NCBI GenBank assembly: GCA_021521415.1
Contig: JAIQDT010000232.1
Location: forward strand, 1,611,001 to 1,675,000
Reading direction: 5' to 3'
DNA length: 64,000 nt
DNA from: Bidens hawaiensis
Lineage: Eukaryota > Streptophyta > Magnoliopsida > Asterales > Asteraceae
In this document: one piece after another, positions 43,440 through 55,105 of the stretch
How positions within the stretch are numbered: the stretch's first letter is position 1
How the letters are laid out: each line of letters begins with the position of its first letter
Position numbers and translations under genes: made by a program
The notes under the pieces: model-generated
Databases searched by the model: none
The model's input: the letters and a program-made list of their open reading frames with translations, nothing else
Told to the model about the DNA's origin: nothing

Positions 43440-43715
43440 TAGTTCATACATAACATTCATATTCATAATCATAACTTGGCAGTACGTGCAATATCCGAAT
43501 ATCGTTCACGTACCGACAAGCAATCATTCATACATTATACATAGCCTTCATATTCATAACTATAACTTGATAGTACGTACAATATCCGAAGATCGTTCAC
43601 GTACCGACAAGCAATCATTCATACATTATACATAGCATTCATATTCATAACTATAACTTGGCAATACGTGCAATATCCGAAGATCGTTCACGTACCGACA
43701 ATCAATCATTCAAAC
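43440..43715. repeat. Tandem repeat, 91-bp period
   Basis: CAATCATTC recurs at 43521, 43612 and 43703. About three copies are present, containing CGTTCACGTACCGACAA. Confidence 0.9.
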
Positions 43716-45115
43716 CGTTCACATATATCACATAGGGCATACACTTATCACTTAGGATAAGTGTATTAACAAATCACATCGAGTATGCACACATCCCCGA
43801 AAACATAACAAGGAATGGGGCTAGAAACTCACCTGGATCATGTTGCGTTCACCGTTAATCGTTATCCCCTTCTTTAACTGAGCCCGGCTAACTGTTAAAT
43901 ATTTATGTATCAATACTCATCTAATCTAATCCAAAGACCTAGTATTAGCTTAGCATTTTTATGGTTTTCCTTTATTTTAACATTCTAGCGTTTTACCTCT
44001 TAGGTCCTTACAATGCATACCGTCACGTGTATGCACATATATGTATACATATACAGGTCATCATGTATCCGGGTCTCAATTTAAGCGAACTTAGATATAA
44101 GCGAACTTAGATATCAGACGAACTTAGATATAAGCGAACTTAGATATCTGGCGAACTTATATATAAGCGAACTAGATCTAGGGTTTATTTTATGAACCGT
44201 ATATGTCCATGAGTTTGTTAATTCTGTTTTATACATCAAGTTTGCAACTTTATCACATAATAGGGTCCAATTTACTATCCTACTAAGTTTCATGCAAAAC
44301 CGACTTCGTTTACCCGTTCTTTTTACAAACCGAACACTACTCGTTTTACCTAAAACGAACGAACTAACCCGTTTATTATCAAGTTCATTACTTTATCAAT
44401 AATCATGACCCGATCTATCATCCTACCAATTTTTATGTAAATCCGTTCATGAAAAGTAAGCTTTTTTTAACAAAAACGTACCTTTGAGGTTTTTGTAAGA
44501 AATCACTCGAGATGCTCAAAACCATATCAAACGAACTCCGATTTGAGTGATTCAAGCGGCCACAGAACCGTCTCGTCCCGATCTACAAAGACATCAGCTC
44601 ACCTTCGCCGGAAACCGCTGCTACAGTCGCTAGAACAGCTGAACAGTTGCCGGAATCTTCACTTTTGAGTTGCTATGGTTTTTCCAATAAAAATCTGACT
44701 TCCCGACTTCTGATCGAAGATCTAATCATTGGAAATATTCATTTATATACCATGAACACTCAGTTAAAATTTGAGACCGATCTGACGGCTAGATCTCTGG
44801 GAATCTTTGTGTCTTTATGGGTGGTTTTCTCAAAAACGGGAATTGGGTTAATTGTGTGTTTTGATGGTGTAGGCTATGGTGTGAAGATGTATGAAAATGG
44901 AAAGGATTAGGGTTTTAAGGGGTATTTATACTCCCTTAAGCCCATGGACCTTAAGCTCATCTTTCCTTTTTGGTCCATAATTAATTACATCTAATTAGTC
45001 TACTTATCCTTTCATCTTTATTATTTTACTATTTTTCTATTAACTCAAGTAAACTTTTCCATCTTAAATAAATAATATATTAATTATTTATTCTTACAAA
45101 TTTTGGGATGTTACA

Positions 45116-47274
45116 AGTCTACCCACCTTATAAGAGGTTTCATCCTCGAAACCTGCTTAGTCCTTGTAAAAATGAATACTTCCTGTATTCACATCCTTTC
45201 TTTAGCTTCCTGGCTTACCGGTTTATCTTTTGTCTTACAATCAACGAGTGATGTTAATTAGTTTTAGCTTTCTATGTAGCTTTTCCATGAAGTCCTTGGT
45301 GATACGCTTCCTTATCCAGACTTTGCAAGTGCATATTACTTCCACAAGCATACTCTTCTTTCTTGTCCTTTAAATAGAATCATTGCACTTACTATCATTA
45401 CACTTAGCACTGAATGATCATTCCGTCAAATTAAAACCTTTAGCAAATATATTGTTTGCATTACGTTCAAAACATAAGGAAACACTCCTAGTTTCTCCTT
45501 AATGATTATTTCTTGAAATCCCTTTGTACATCCCTTACGGTAGAACACTTCTTGCAATTCTTGAGTACACCCATCACATAATTTGTCGGAGAACTCCTTA
45601 AGTTACCACTTATACCTTCTTTCATTCTCAGCTCTGCATCAACATGTAAGGTTCATGAGTCATAGCTGTCCAAGGTAGCTTGATCATGAAGTCTATGATG
45701 ATACATCTCCCTCTTTCTTTCTTTCTTGACTAATCAAGCCTCACGTTGTCCTATGAATCCATTGTTGTTTGTTGTTGCATATCAGGCTGCCTGATCTATC
45801 GTAACCAATTACCTTAACCGACTTCCTTTCCGGTATGTCTTGACCTTCTTTCATAATACCATTCTATCCTTTCCGCTCCAGAGGACTTCCCTTCCATGAT
45901 CACATGATTATCAATTACTTACTAATCATTTGTGTCAAGACTCGTCTAAACCATATCTACGCTTTCCTTGCATGTCTTTCCACCTTTTGTCCTTGGTTTC
46001 TAGCATTCTCTTGCAGTGTGACTTTCGGCTCCACATTCGTAACACTTATGGTTGTTCTTATCCGTGTTGGCAAAGTATCATGTTTATCCACACCTGTCAC
46101 ATACCATGGACTCATCTTCATCTGACTTCTACTAAAGCGTTTCACTTCTATTAGTATATGCCTCCATTATAAGCGACATCTAGACTTATGACCTTCATCC
46201 AGGATTTGGCCTCGAAGATATCCATGACGTGGAATCCTCAAGCGACCAATTCTGATCTTCACATCATAAGTATTATCTTTCAACTCTCGTTGTAACTAGA
46301 GAATTCATTAATTTTTCGTCTTGCTCTCATCCTTTATAACTTTTAACTGTACCTCGTGGATCTCGCTAATGCAATCCAGAGTACTAACTAATTTACACTA
46401 CTTGAATGTCGTGATATCTTCTCCACATTCTGGCCATCAGCAACCATATTAGCCTCACCAGAATAATACTTGATTCCACAATCATAATCCTTCATCAGCC
46501 TCACTCATCTTCTTGCCTCGTATTCCGTTCCTTCTGCTTCTTATGACATGTGTCAGTGGTACACCTTGAAAACTTAGCATACAATTACTCTTTCTTTAGC
46601 GTTTCCAACACTTCTCTCAAGTGTTCAACATGGTCGGACTTATCCCTTGAATAATCAAAACTATCGTCTGTGAAGGCAACGACATATTTGTCCTAATATT
46701 GGATCACATGCCCTATTCATCATAATCATAAATGCTGCTTGAGCATTCCTCTATCCAAACGATATCACGAGAAACTCGTAGTATTCGTAATGCGTCTGAA
46801 ATATTGTCTTAGGGATGTCTGCCTCTTTCACTTTCAACTGATGATAGCCTGCTCTGAGGTCTATTTCCGAGGACCAACTCAAACCTTGAATTTGATCAAA
46901 CAAATTATCCATTGTGGAAATGAATATCTATTCTTCACGGTAAGCTTGTTCATCTTGCAGTAATCTATACACATCCCCATACTTCCGTCTTTCTCCTTCA
47001 CGAACATCACCGGTACACCCCGCAGGGAAACACTCTACATTAAAGCTCCTTTGTCGAGGAGTTCTTTTAGTTTGGGTATTAACTCTTTCGTCTTAAACGG
47101 TGACATGCGGTAAGGTGCTTTCGCGACGGGTTGTGCTCCTGGTATTAACTCTACCTGGAATTCTACCTTTCGTTCCAGTGGTAACCCCGGAAGGTCCTAT
47201 GGGAACACTTCTGGTTGGTCACACACTATAGGAACATCTTTTATTTCTTTCGTGTCGGCAGTAGCTTTGACAAC
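45116..47274 (-). pseudogene. Gypsy pol remnant
   Basis: The minus strand shows decayed Ty3/gypsy RT: near 47150-46930 the region before RT (G-V-P-V-M-F-V-K-E-K-D-G-S-M), then L-F-D-Q-I-Q-G, S-E-I-D-L-R-A-G-Y-H-Q (about 46900-46840), D-I-P-K-T, and Y-E-F-L-V. A stop occurs shortly after. RNase H and integrase further down (46500-45200) are barely recognisable. The right end stops at 47274, where a copia LTR is inserted. The 5' half and 5' LTR of this gypsy element are absent from the window. Confidence 0.75.
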
Positions 47275-47763
47275 TGTTAGTGCACGAAATTGTTGTCCGT
47301 AGCATTCGAATAATTTATACATAGTTTAGATTGTTTATTTATTTTAAATGGCCCATTCGCTATGGTTTGTATAGTGAATGAGGTCCATTCGTTAGTAATC
47401 TAGGCTAGTTCGTTAATGTATCATTCCATTCGTTATGGAAACATATCGAATGAGGGCTAGTTCGTTAAGTTATTACTATTCATCATGGAATGTTGACGAC
47501 TAGAGTCTAATTCGTTATGGAGGCATAACGAATTAGAGTTAACTTAACGAATGGAGCATGTGGCCTATATATAGGTGGTTCCATGCTCATAATTAAGTGA
47601 GTTCACACACATGAGAGATGTGAGATTCTCCATAAGTTATTATGTATTTATCCATCATAATGTATTCTCTCCTTATTTATCAATAAAACCGTATTTAAAG
47701 TATTCATGTTCGGATTATATAATCGATGTATCATAGCGGCTAGATCCGTAACGGGTTTCTACA
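47275..47763 (+). repeat. Copia LTR, plus orientation (left arm of inverted pair)
   Basis: This 489-bp LTR runs from TGTTAGTGCACG to GTTTCTACA. Inverted ATTCGTTA-type words are followed by TATATATA at 47566-47573. TTGGTATTAGAGC, a one-base variant of the usual primer site, begins at 47765. It interrupts gypsy pol. Confidence 0.9.
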
Positions 47764-49219
47764 ATTGGTATTAGAGCAGGAGCTGCTCTCGCTACTTCCA
47801 TTAAGGTATGAATCTGAATTTTTCGTTTTTTTCGTGTTCTTCGGGTTTTGGTCAGATCTGTAGGAAATTAGTGTGTTATTGGTGGATTTGAGAGTGAATT
47901 CGTGTTTATTGATGGAAGATGTAACTTCGTCATGGAATGTTGACGAATGAAGTCTAATTCGTTATGGAGGCATAACGAATTAGAGTTAACTTAACGAATG
48001 GAGCATGTGGCCTATATATAGGTGGTTCCATGCTCATAATTAAGTGAGTTCACACACATGAGAGATGTGAGGTTCTCCATAAATTATTATGTATTTATCC
48101 ATCATAATGTATTCTCTCTTTATTTATCAAATTTTTTTTATTTTTTTTATTTTTTTTATTTTTATTATTTTTTTAACTAATTATCTCTCCATTCGTTATA
48201 AATAATCAACCCATTCGTTAACTTAATTCGTGCTCTCCAATTCGTTAACTTAATCACCATTCGTCAACCAGTCACTCATTCGTTATACACTTAAATAATC
48301 AACTCAATTCGTTATAAATTACCAACTCCAATTCGTTATAACAGTTACACAAATGGCCTCCCATTCTTTATGATTTCACTTCGTTATTACAGTTAACGAA
48401 TCACCTTAATTCGTTACCAATACCTTAGCGAATTAACTTAACGAAGTAACTTAACGAATTGCCTTAATTCGCTACCTTTAACTTAACGAATCTCTTCAAC
48501 GAATTAACTTGATTTGTTATCTATAACTTAACAAATTACTTTGATTCATTAGATTTTCCATTCGTTAAGTTTCCACAACGAATTGCAACAGTAACTTAAC
48601 GAATTAAGTTGTTGGATCTGAACTGCTTCGCAGGAAAAACGAATTTGGCCGGAAAAATCAGTTATCTCGCCGGAAAACTCAGATATGGCCGGATTCTGCA
48701 AAAACCATGTATCATCCATGGCAGAATCATCAAACCACTATAATTATCCACGAAAATCACCACGAAAACTCGGTTTTTCACCACGATTCCAAATCTAACA
48801 TCCAAATAACTTAACAACCACTAAATCATCATAAACAGAATCAAACCATAACATACTCTTCCATGGTGAATCACTCATTTCATCATAAATTAACACCAAA
48901 TTACATCAGTAGATTCGTATTCCCTTAACTAACACAAATCTACCATCAATTCGACTTAACAATCATTGAATTGATCCAAATCTGATCAATCCGTGACCAT
49001 GCTCTTCGATAGCATATCCTTCAATACACCATAACTTAACCTCAAATTACACAGGAAGTTACATCTTCCATCAATAAACACGAATTCACTCTCAAATCCA
49101 CCAATAACACACTAATTTCCTCCAGATCTGACCAAAACCCGAAGAACACGAAAAACACGAAAAATTCAGATTCATACCTTAATCGAAGTAGCGAGAGCAG
49201 CTCCTGCTCTAATACCAAT
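47764..49219. other. Inverted 5' leaders with an extra LTR fragment
   Basis: 47764-47928 is a plus-strand copia leader. 49055-49219 is the same sequence inverted. At 47925 the leader switches, at the shared word TTCGTCATGG, into a second copy of the middle of the LTR (to about 48129), then T-rich DNA. 48180-48620 is a dense AACGAAT/ATTCGTTA cluster belonging to the minus-strand leader. No gene is present. Confidence 0.8.
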
Positions 49220-49708
49220 TGTAGAAACCCGTTACGGATCTAGCCGCTATGATACATCGATTATACAATCCGAACATGAATACTTTAAATATGGTTTTAT
49301 TGATAAATAAGGAGAGAATACATTATGATGGATAAATACATAATAACTTATGGAGAACCTCACATCTCTCATGTGTGTGAACTCACTTAATTATGAGCAT
49401 GGAACCACCTACATATAGGCCACATGCTCCATTCGTTAAGTTAACTCTAATTCGTTATGCCTCCATAACGAATTAGACTCCAGTCGTCAACATTCCATGA
49501 CGAATGGTAATAACTTAACGAACTAGCCCTCATTCGTTATGTTTCCATAACGAATGGACTGATACATTAACAAACTAGCCTAGATAACTAACGAATGGAC
49601 CTCATTCTCTATACAAACCATAGCGAATGGGCCATTTACAATAAATAAACAATCTAGAATATGTATAAATTTTTCGAATGCTACGGACAACAATTTCGTG
49701 CACTAACA
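49220..49708 (-). repeat. Copia LTR, minus orientation (right arm, also the 3' LTR of element E)
   Basis: It has the same length (489 bp) as 47275-47763 and a few percent sequence difference by eye. On its right side is the E third ORF with a polypurine tract (49709-49722), as for a 3' LTR. On its left side is a primer site (TTGGTATTAGAGC on the minus strand), as for a 5' LTR. Confidence 0.88.
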
Positions 49709-50478
49709 GACACCCCCTTTTCCGTAGCTATCGAATAATTTAACCTTGAATACTTTAACTGAAAAAACCGAGGATACATTAAAAATTTCTTCTTCTGGTC
49801 CGTCTGCTGAACTTGTTCTGCCAAATGATCGAATACAAGTTCAGAGTAGTTGAATGGCTTGTTGAGGATTAAAGCCACAAAAGCTGATTGCAAGCTGAGT
49901 CTACATTCATCAAAGCCACCACGTCGACCACTCATACAGTGAATAAGAACATGGAGAAGATATTTGTATGGTGGGCATAATCCATTCTTGTTCAACATAG
50001 ATTTATTAACGTCTCCACCATAATGTACACGGGTAAACAAACCCCTGACCAATTGCCTATCAAATTCACTTGGGTTATCATCAGTATCAGCAAATCAAAG
50101 CACACGACATATTACTTCAACATCAATTGTAATCAAAATTTCATTAATCGTGGCTCGAATATGCTTCTCTTCCTCCACATACTCAGCAGTATCCCAAAAC
50201 TGCCTGATAATACTCAGATACACCGTAGGTCGAGAGGTAATGGCGTAATGTATCACTGATCGTCTTAGAAAGGCCAACATATCTCCAAATGTAGCTATAT
50301 CAGCAACGTCTGAGTCAACATAAGCACAGATGTTGTGCCTTTTGTCAAATGGTAGTAAAATAACATCGTCTTGTTGTTCTTGTTGTGGTGGTTGATCTTG
50401 TGGAGGTTGTTCTGGTGGTGGTTGTTCGTGTTGCCCTTGATCGGCAATTGGTGAATCTTGATTTACTTGATCAGCCAT
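49681..50478 (-). pseudogene. Element E: third ORF, frameshifted and C-terminally truncated
   Basis: The ATG is at 50478 (M-A-D-Q-V-N-Q), preceded on the minus strand by an acceptor-like TTATACAG. A Gln/Pro-rich tail is followed by the conserved domain: L-P-F-D-K-R-H, F-L-R-R-S-V-I-H-Y-A-I-T, F-W-D-T-A-E-Y, I-R-A-T-I. A frameshift occurs near 50090. The next frame (50052 onward) reads K-Y-L-L-H-V-L-I-H and F-L-M-Y-P-R-F. After that motif the sequence leaves the family and runs into the polypurine tract and LTR, so the C-terminal two thirds seen in the intact element are missing. Compared with D (62909), the N-terminal part is highly similar. Confidence 0.8.
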
Positions 50479-50483
50479 GTTTA

Positions 50484-51387
50484 CTGTATAAGTATAAACG
50501 AATATGAGTAGACGTAAAATGTATTCAATATCAAAATATGTCAACTTATTTATAAGTGGTGTATTAATTGTCATAAGATGTATGTATTTCGGTTATTTAC
50601 GCGTTTAGACGACTGAAATACTTTATATAATTTAAAAATGAATTTTAAAATTAATTGAAATTGAATGTCATTCGTTAGATATCCCACTGATTCGTTACTA
50701 TTCAATAACGAATCGTGCGATTCACTATCAAGTAAATAAGCTAACGAAGTAGACCAAGCGAAGTACTATTCAAAAGAACGAACTATGTTCTAGTTCGTTA
50801 TAAATTGACGAACCCATATCAGATTCGTTAACAAGGTTATTCGCTGATCTAGTTCGTGTCACTCCTTAACGAATTGGACACGAAAAGTCCCAATTCGCTA
50901 AAGATCACGAATGGTCAGTAAATTAGACTTGATCTTTAACTCTCAAAGTCAAGGTAAAATTAACAAGAACATGAAAGGTCAACAACACAAATCCAGCTAC
51001 AATTAGCTCATGCTTATCGTCGAACAAACAAAGTAGCAGATCTATGTGACTCGGAATCGCTATACGAAGCTCACGGTGTTAAGATTGAGGCTTAACACCG
51101 TATCCTAAGACCAGAACACTCAATACATAAACAGAGTCTAAAACCCTTAAACAATAATCATTCACACGACCCGGCAAACAATAATCAATCGTTGATTAAA
51201 GTCTACCCAGGGTATCGGAATCGCATTCCAATCATAATGAATCAAAAATAAGCAAGTTTAACATAAGATACCATAAATAAATCAGGTTTATAAACTCGGA
51301 AAAACCCTTAAATCTAAAAAGTCCATTATTACTCTAATAATACATAGTTATTTTTGACGAAAATCACATCGTTGTGATTATCTATAC
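50484..51387 (-). other. Element E: probable leader intron of the third ORF
   Basis: On the minus strand, TCTAAG/GTATAG at 51387 and TTATACAG ending at 50484 match the pair in D (62033-62903). A cluster of ATTCGTTA/CGAAT words lies at 50660-50910 inside it. Confidence 0.45.
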
Positions 51388-51516
51388 CTTAGACACACAA
51401 TGGTAATCGTGATATGTCGAAAATTGAATATCGAATTTCAGAGAAAATTTTGAATGGGGTGTCTTTAGGATGAAGAAAAAAGATGAACAGTGAAGGACTG
51501 TTCGTCTTTTTCTGTC

Positions 51517-51790
51517 TTATATAGGATAACACGTTCCCCGAGGTATACAGTGTACGAATTACGCAATTCGTTTGAATTTTAAATAACGAATTACCTAATT
51601 CGCTATTCCAGTTCGTTACCTTAGGGTAGCAAACAAGAAATGATAAGTGTCTTGATTCGTTAAATATGTATAACAAAGAAGGGTTGATTCGTTACAGAGT
51701 GCGGAAGCGAATTAGGTGAGCGAACTAGAAACCAGTTCGCTAAAGAATCACCTAGTTCGTTATCCATAATTAATGAAGTAGAATTTTAAC
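51517..51790 (-). promoter_or_regulatory. Element E: inverted-repeat cluster and TATA box before the third ORF
   Basis: In minus orientation, inverted words (TAGTTCGCT, GATTCGTTA and complements, 51780-51550) lead into TATATAA at 51523-51517. D has the same arrangement at 61620-61901, and the 5' untranslated start after it is also similar. Confidence 0.5.
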
Positions 51791-53736
51791 AAATTAAAAA
51801 CTTTATTTAATTTTAATTTAAATAAATAAATGAATTAAATAATACATTAACACTTTATTTAATTTTAAATTAAATAAATAAATGAATTAAATAATACATT
51901 AAAGAATTTTAACTTTAAAAGAATTAACGAGAACCTTTTATCCCGATAATTTTGATACCTTAAAAACGTTTCATTTTTACGAAACATAACTTAAATAAAT
52001 TATAAATAATATATAAAGTAAGAAAGATAAAATCTTTTTGGTATTTTGTAAAAAAATTTAAAGAATGTATGCACAAAGAAATATCCGTAATTAAAAAAAA
52101 AATTGAACAATCTTTTTGTGTTTTTCTATGATTTTAACAAAAGCAATACATATTTTTGTGTTTTTGTTGAGTTTGAGCAGAGAATAATATTGACCAAATT
52201 GCCCTTTCATCACAGTTTTATATTTCAGCGATATTATGACTGGCGTTAAGTCGGTCATTGGTATTTTTGTCCACTTAAATCTAATAATAAATTTTCAAGT
52301 GTTTTTGTGATATGATTAATTGGTTCAATTATAGCACAGAATATCTGAAACTATCAGCCTCTAATCTCGGTTCAAGCTTAATTTGATTTTTGCCAAAACA
52401 CTCCAACTTGACTTAAACCATTATAGTGTTAATCAAAATTTTTGATACCAATTGAGAAATTTTGAGCAATGCATCAAGTTTCTTTTACTGTGAATGAGTG
52501 TGCACGAGTCCATCTGTCGGCTTACATACATTGTATCCCCTGGGGTCCGTTTCTTAATGGTATTAAGACCCGCGCAAGGGAGGAACATATGTATGACTAA
52601 CGACGGTTTTTGATCAAGTCAGTAATTTGGAAGTTTGTACTAAGTACAACAGTGATCAAGTTAATGACTTTGTGTTTGCTCTAGAAAGAGAGTGAAATAT
52701 TCATGCTTATGAATACCCATATGATTAAGCCGTATAGAGACTCACAGTGTCCAAAATCCTAACGCTTGTTATTTGCTTTATTATATTTTTGGAGATCAAC
52801 AACTATAAGGATTGAGTATGTCTGGTTATTACAATTCTGCCATCATCACCGAGACTTTTGCTAGAGACTAACACCCCTTTCAATTTGGCGTTTCTTTATG
52901 TTTATATCGCATACTTTACTCTACTTGGTTGTTTTAAGACCTACCAATGCACCAATGCAATTAAGCACACAGTTTTTTAAGCTTACTTCTTGCTGGACTT
53001 GGAGTCAAAATAATCAATGTACTATCATTTTCTCTTTTTGCTTTAAAAACACAAAATTTTGAGGAGCATAAAACAAAATAAAGATAAATTTAATCGCCCT
53101 AGTTAACTTAAGTCTATAAATAAATGGCTGTTCTATAAATTCAACAAGTGAATAATAGGACCAAAACATGCAAGCATGCTTCACAAACTTAAATAACCGA
53201 CATAATTTTCAGCGAAAAATTAATCTAAAAGCGCATCACGAACGCCTCAACTATTTTCTATTATTAGGTAAATGGCTAACCTGAACATTTACAAGTAAAT
53301 TTCAGGACCAAACATATACATGTACATGCCCTTCAAATGTACATAATTGACATAATTTTCAGCAAATGCATGCAAAACTCTTTTTGGTTTTTATCTATAC
53401 AAACTGTAAAATCACAATATTTTTGTCTTTTTCAATATTCTTATCAACAAAATAAAATTCACAGTCTTTTTGAATTTTTGGTTTTTTCTGTACAAATCTG
53501 AAAAGTACATTCTTTTTGGATTTTCAAATTTTAAAATGTTTTTGGTTTTTCAAAATATTTTAACAGAAAACATTAAAGAAAAGAAAATCAATCTTTTTGT
53601 ATTTTTTAGGAATTTTTAATGTTTTTGGATTTTATCTATACAAACGAAAATCACAATCTTTTTGTATTTTCTAGATTTTCACCCCCTAAAACCAAAATAA
53701 ATTTAAAAAGAAAAAAATGACATAAAATAAAGATAA
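51791..53736 (-). other. Element E noncoding spacer after pol
   Basis: There is no gene. It holds the conserved block (about 52490-52760), the twin modules (53100-53363), and repeated CAATCTTTTTG words (53400-53680) that are the minus-strand form of the CAAAAAGATTG array in D. Confidence 0.75.
53100..53363 (-). ncRNA. Twin structured-RNA-like modules, element E copy
   Basis: The first unit (53363-53236) contains a 27-base hairpin at 53306-53280. Its outer arms are cctgaa and ttcagg, and its inner arms are atttac and gtaaat around TT, with one bulged base. The second unit (53215-53100) has attca/tgaat. D has the same hairpin with different outer pairs. Confidence 0.5.
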
Positions 53737-55105
53737 TCATCCTTGTTTAAGGATATCAGCGAGGGTCTTCAATCCGTTTAAACCAAGCAAAAATATAAAA
53801 CGCGTTTTGTGAAAAGCTTTGGTAAACAGATCGGCTTTCTGAAAGTCAGTATGTACTTTCTCAAGGTCAATCAACTTCTTCTCAAAGCAATCCCGTATAA
53901 AGTGATATCGAATTTCGATATGTTTTGTTTTCGAATTTTGTATGAGATTCTTTGTGATAGAAATTGCAGCAGAATTATCAATCAGGATAGGAGTAGTAAG
54001 AAAATTCAAACCGTAGTCGCGGAGATGTTGTTGTTTCCATAAAACCTGGGAACAGCAACTTGAGGCTGCAACATACTCAGCTTCGGCGGTTGAAGTGGAG
54101 ACCGTTGTCTGCTTCTTACACTGCCAGGAAACAAGCCGGTTTCCTAAAAATTGACATCCTGTAGTCGTTGATTTGAAGTTGATCTTGCAACCTCCATAGT
54201 CCGAGTCCGAATAAGCAGTAAGATCGAAAGTATAATCCTTGGGGTACAATAACCCGGTGTCTGGATTTTCCCTTAAATACTGAAGAATTCTCTTGACTGC
54301 AGCTAGGTGAGTCACTCGTGGACTTGCTTGGTACCTAGCACAAAGACAAACAGCAAACATAATATCAGGGCGAGAAGTCGTTAGATACATCAAAGACCGA
54401 TCATGGCACGATAGAGGGTAGGATCAACGGTATCCTCCAATTCATCCGGTGATAAATTGTGACCCACTGGAAGAGGAGTAGAAGGGATTTTTCGGGCAGA
54501 AATCTTGAATCGGCTCAAGACGTCGTTCACATACTTAGTCTGATGAATAAAAATTCCGTTGGCAGACTGGTGAATCTGCAGCCCTAAAAGAAATTCATCT
54601 CTCCCATCGAACTCATCTCGAACTTTGTTTGCATGGACTTCTCGAACTCCTTACACAATGTATCGTTTGTTGACCCGAAGATAATGTCGTCGACATAAAT
54701 CTGAACTAGGAGAAGATCATCACCAACAGTTTTATGAAATAAAGTGCAGTCGACAGTCCCTCGTTTAAAGCCGTTATCAGTCAGATGGTCGGCAAGTGTG
54801 CCATACCAAGCTCTCGGGGCTTGATGTAGACCATACAGGGCCATGTTTAGTCGGTAAACTCGGTCCGGATAATCAGGATCTTCAAAACCAGGAGGCTGTA
54901 AAACGAACACTTCTTCGTGTATTTCACCATTGAGAAAAGCACTTTTAACATCCATTTGATATACCTTGATATTCTTGTAAGCTGCATATGCTAGGAAGAT
55001 TCGAATCGACTCTAATATTGCAACTGGAGCATATACCTCTGCGTAATCAATACCCTCTTACTGATGAAACCCTTGCACCACTAGACGTGCCTTGTTTCTG
55101 ACAAT
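53737..55105 (-). pseudogene. Element E: RT and RNase H part of pol, truncated
   Basis: The minus strand from 55105 starts within RT at [15 protein letters not shown] stop lies soon after (about 55060). Then come D-V-K-S-A-F-L-N-G (54950), the catalytic Y-V-D-D (about 54690), and a frameshift near 54585. RNase H begins with L-T-A-Y-S-D-S-D-Y-G-G at about 54225, contains S-T-S-T-A-E-A-E-Y, and ends D-L-F-T-K-A-F with the stop at 53737. Protease, integrase and all of gag are missing. The break at 55105 is replaced by unrelated LTR-like DNA. Confidence 0.88.

Larger units (their letters stand above)
42737..45115 (-). repeat. 3' LTR of a minus-strand gypsy element (Tekay-like)
   Basis: On the minus strand it starts TGTAACATCCC (45115) and ends GGGGCCTTACA (42737), 2,379 bp. 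A purine-rich AAGGTGGGTAGACT precedes it. It contains two tandem repeat blocks (about 43115-43397 and 43440-43715) and a GCGAACTTAGATAT series at 44090-44170. There is no gene. Long LTRs of this type are usual for chromovirus-type gypsy elements. Confidence 0.75.

Noticed and set aside
47275..49708. A DNA transposon with long terminal inverted repeats
   Set aside because: The arms are copia LTRs with primer sites next to them, no transposase lies between, and no target duplication flanks the unit.
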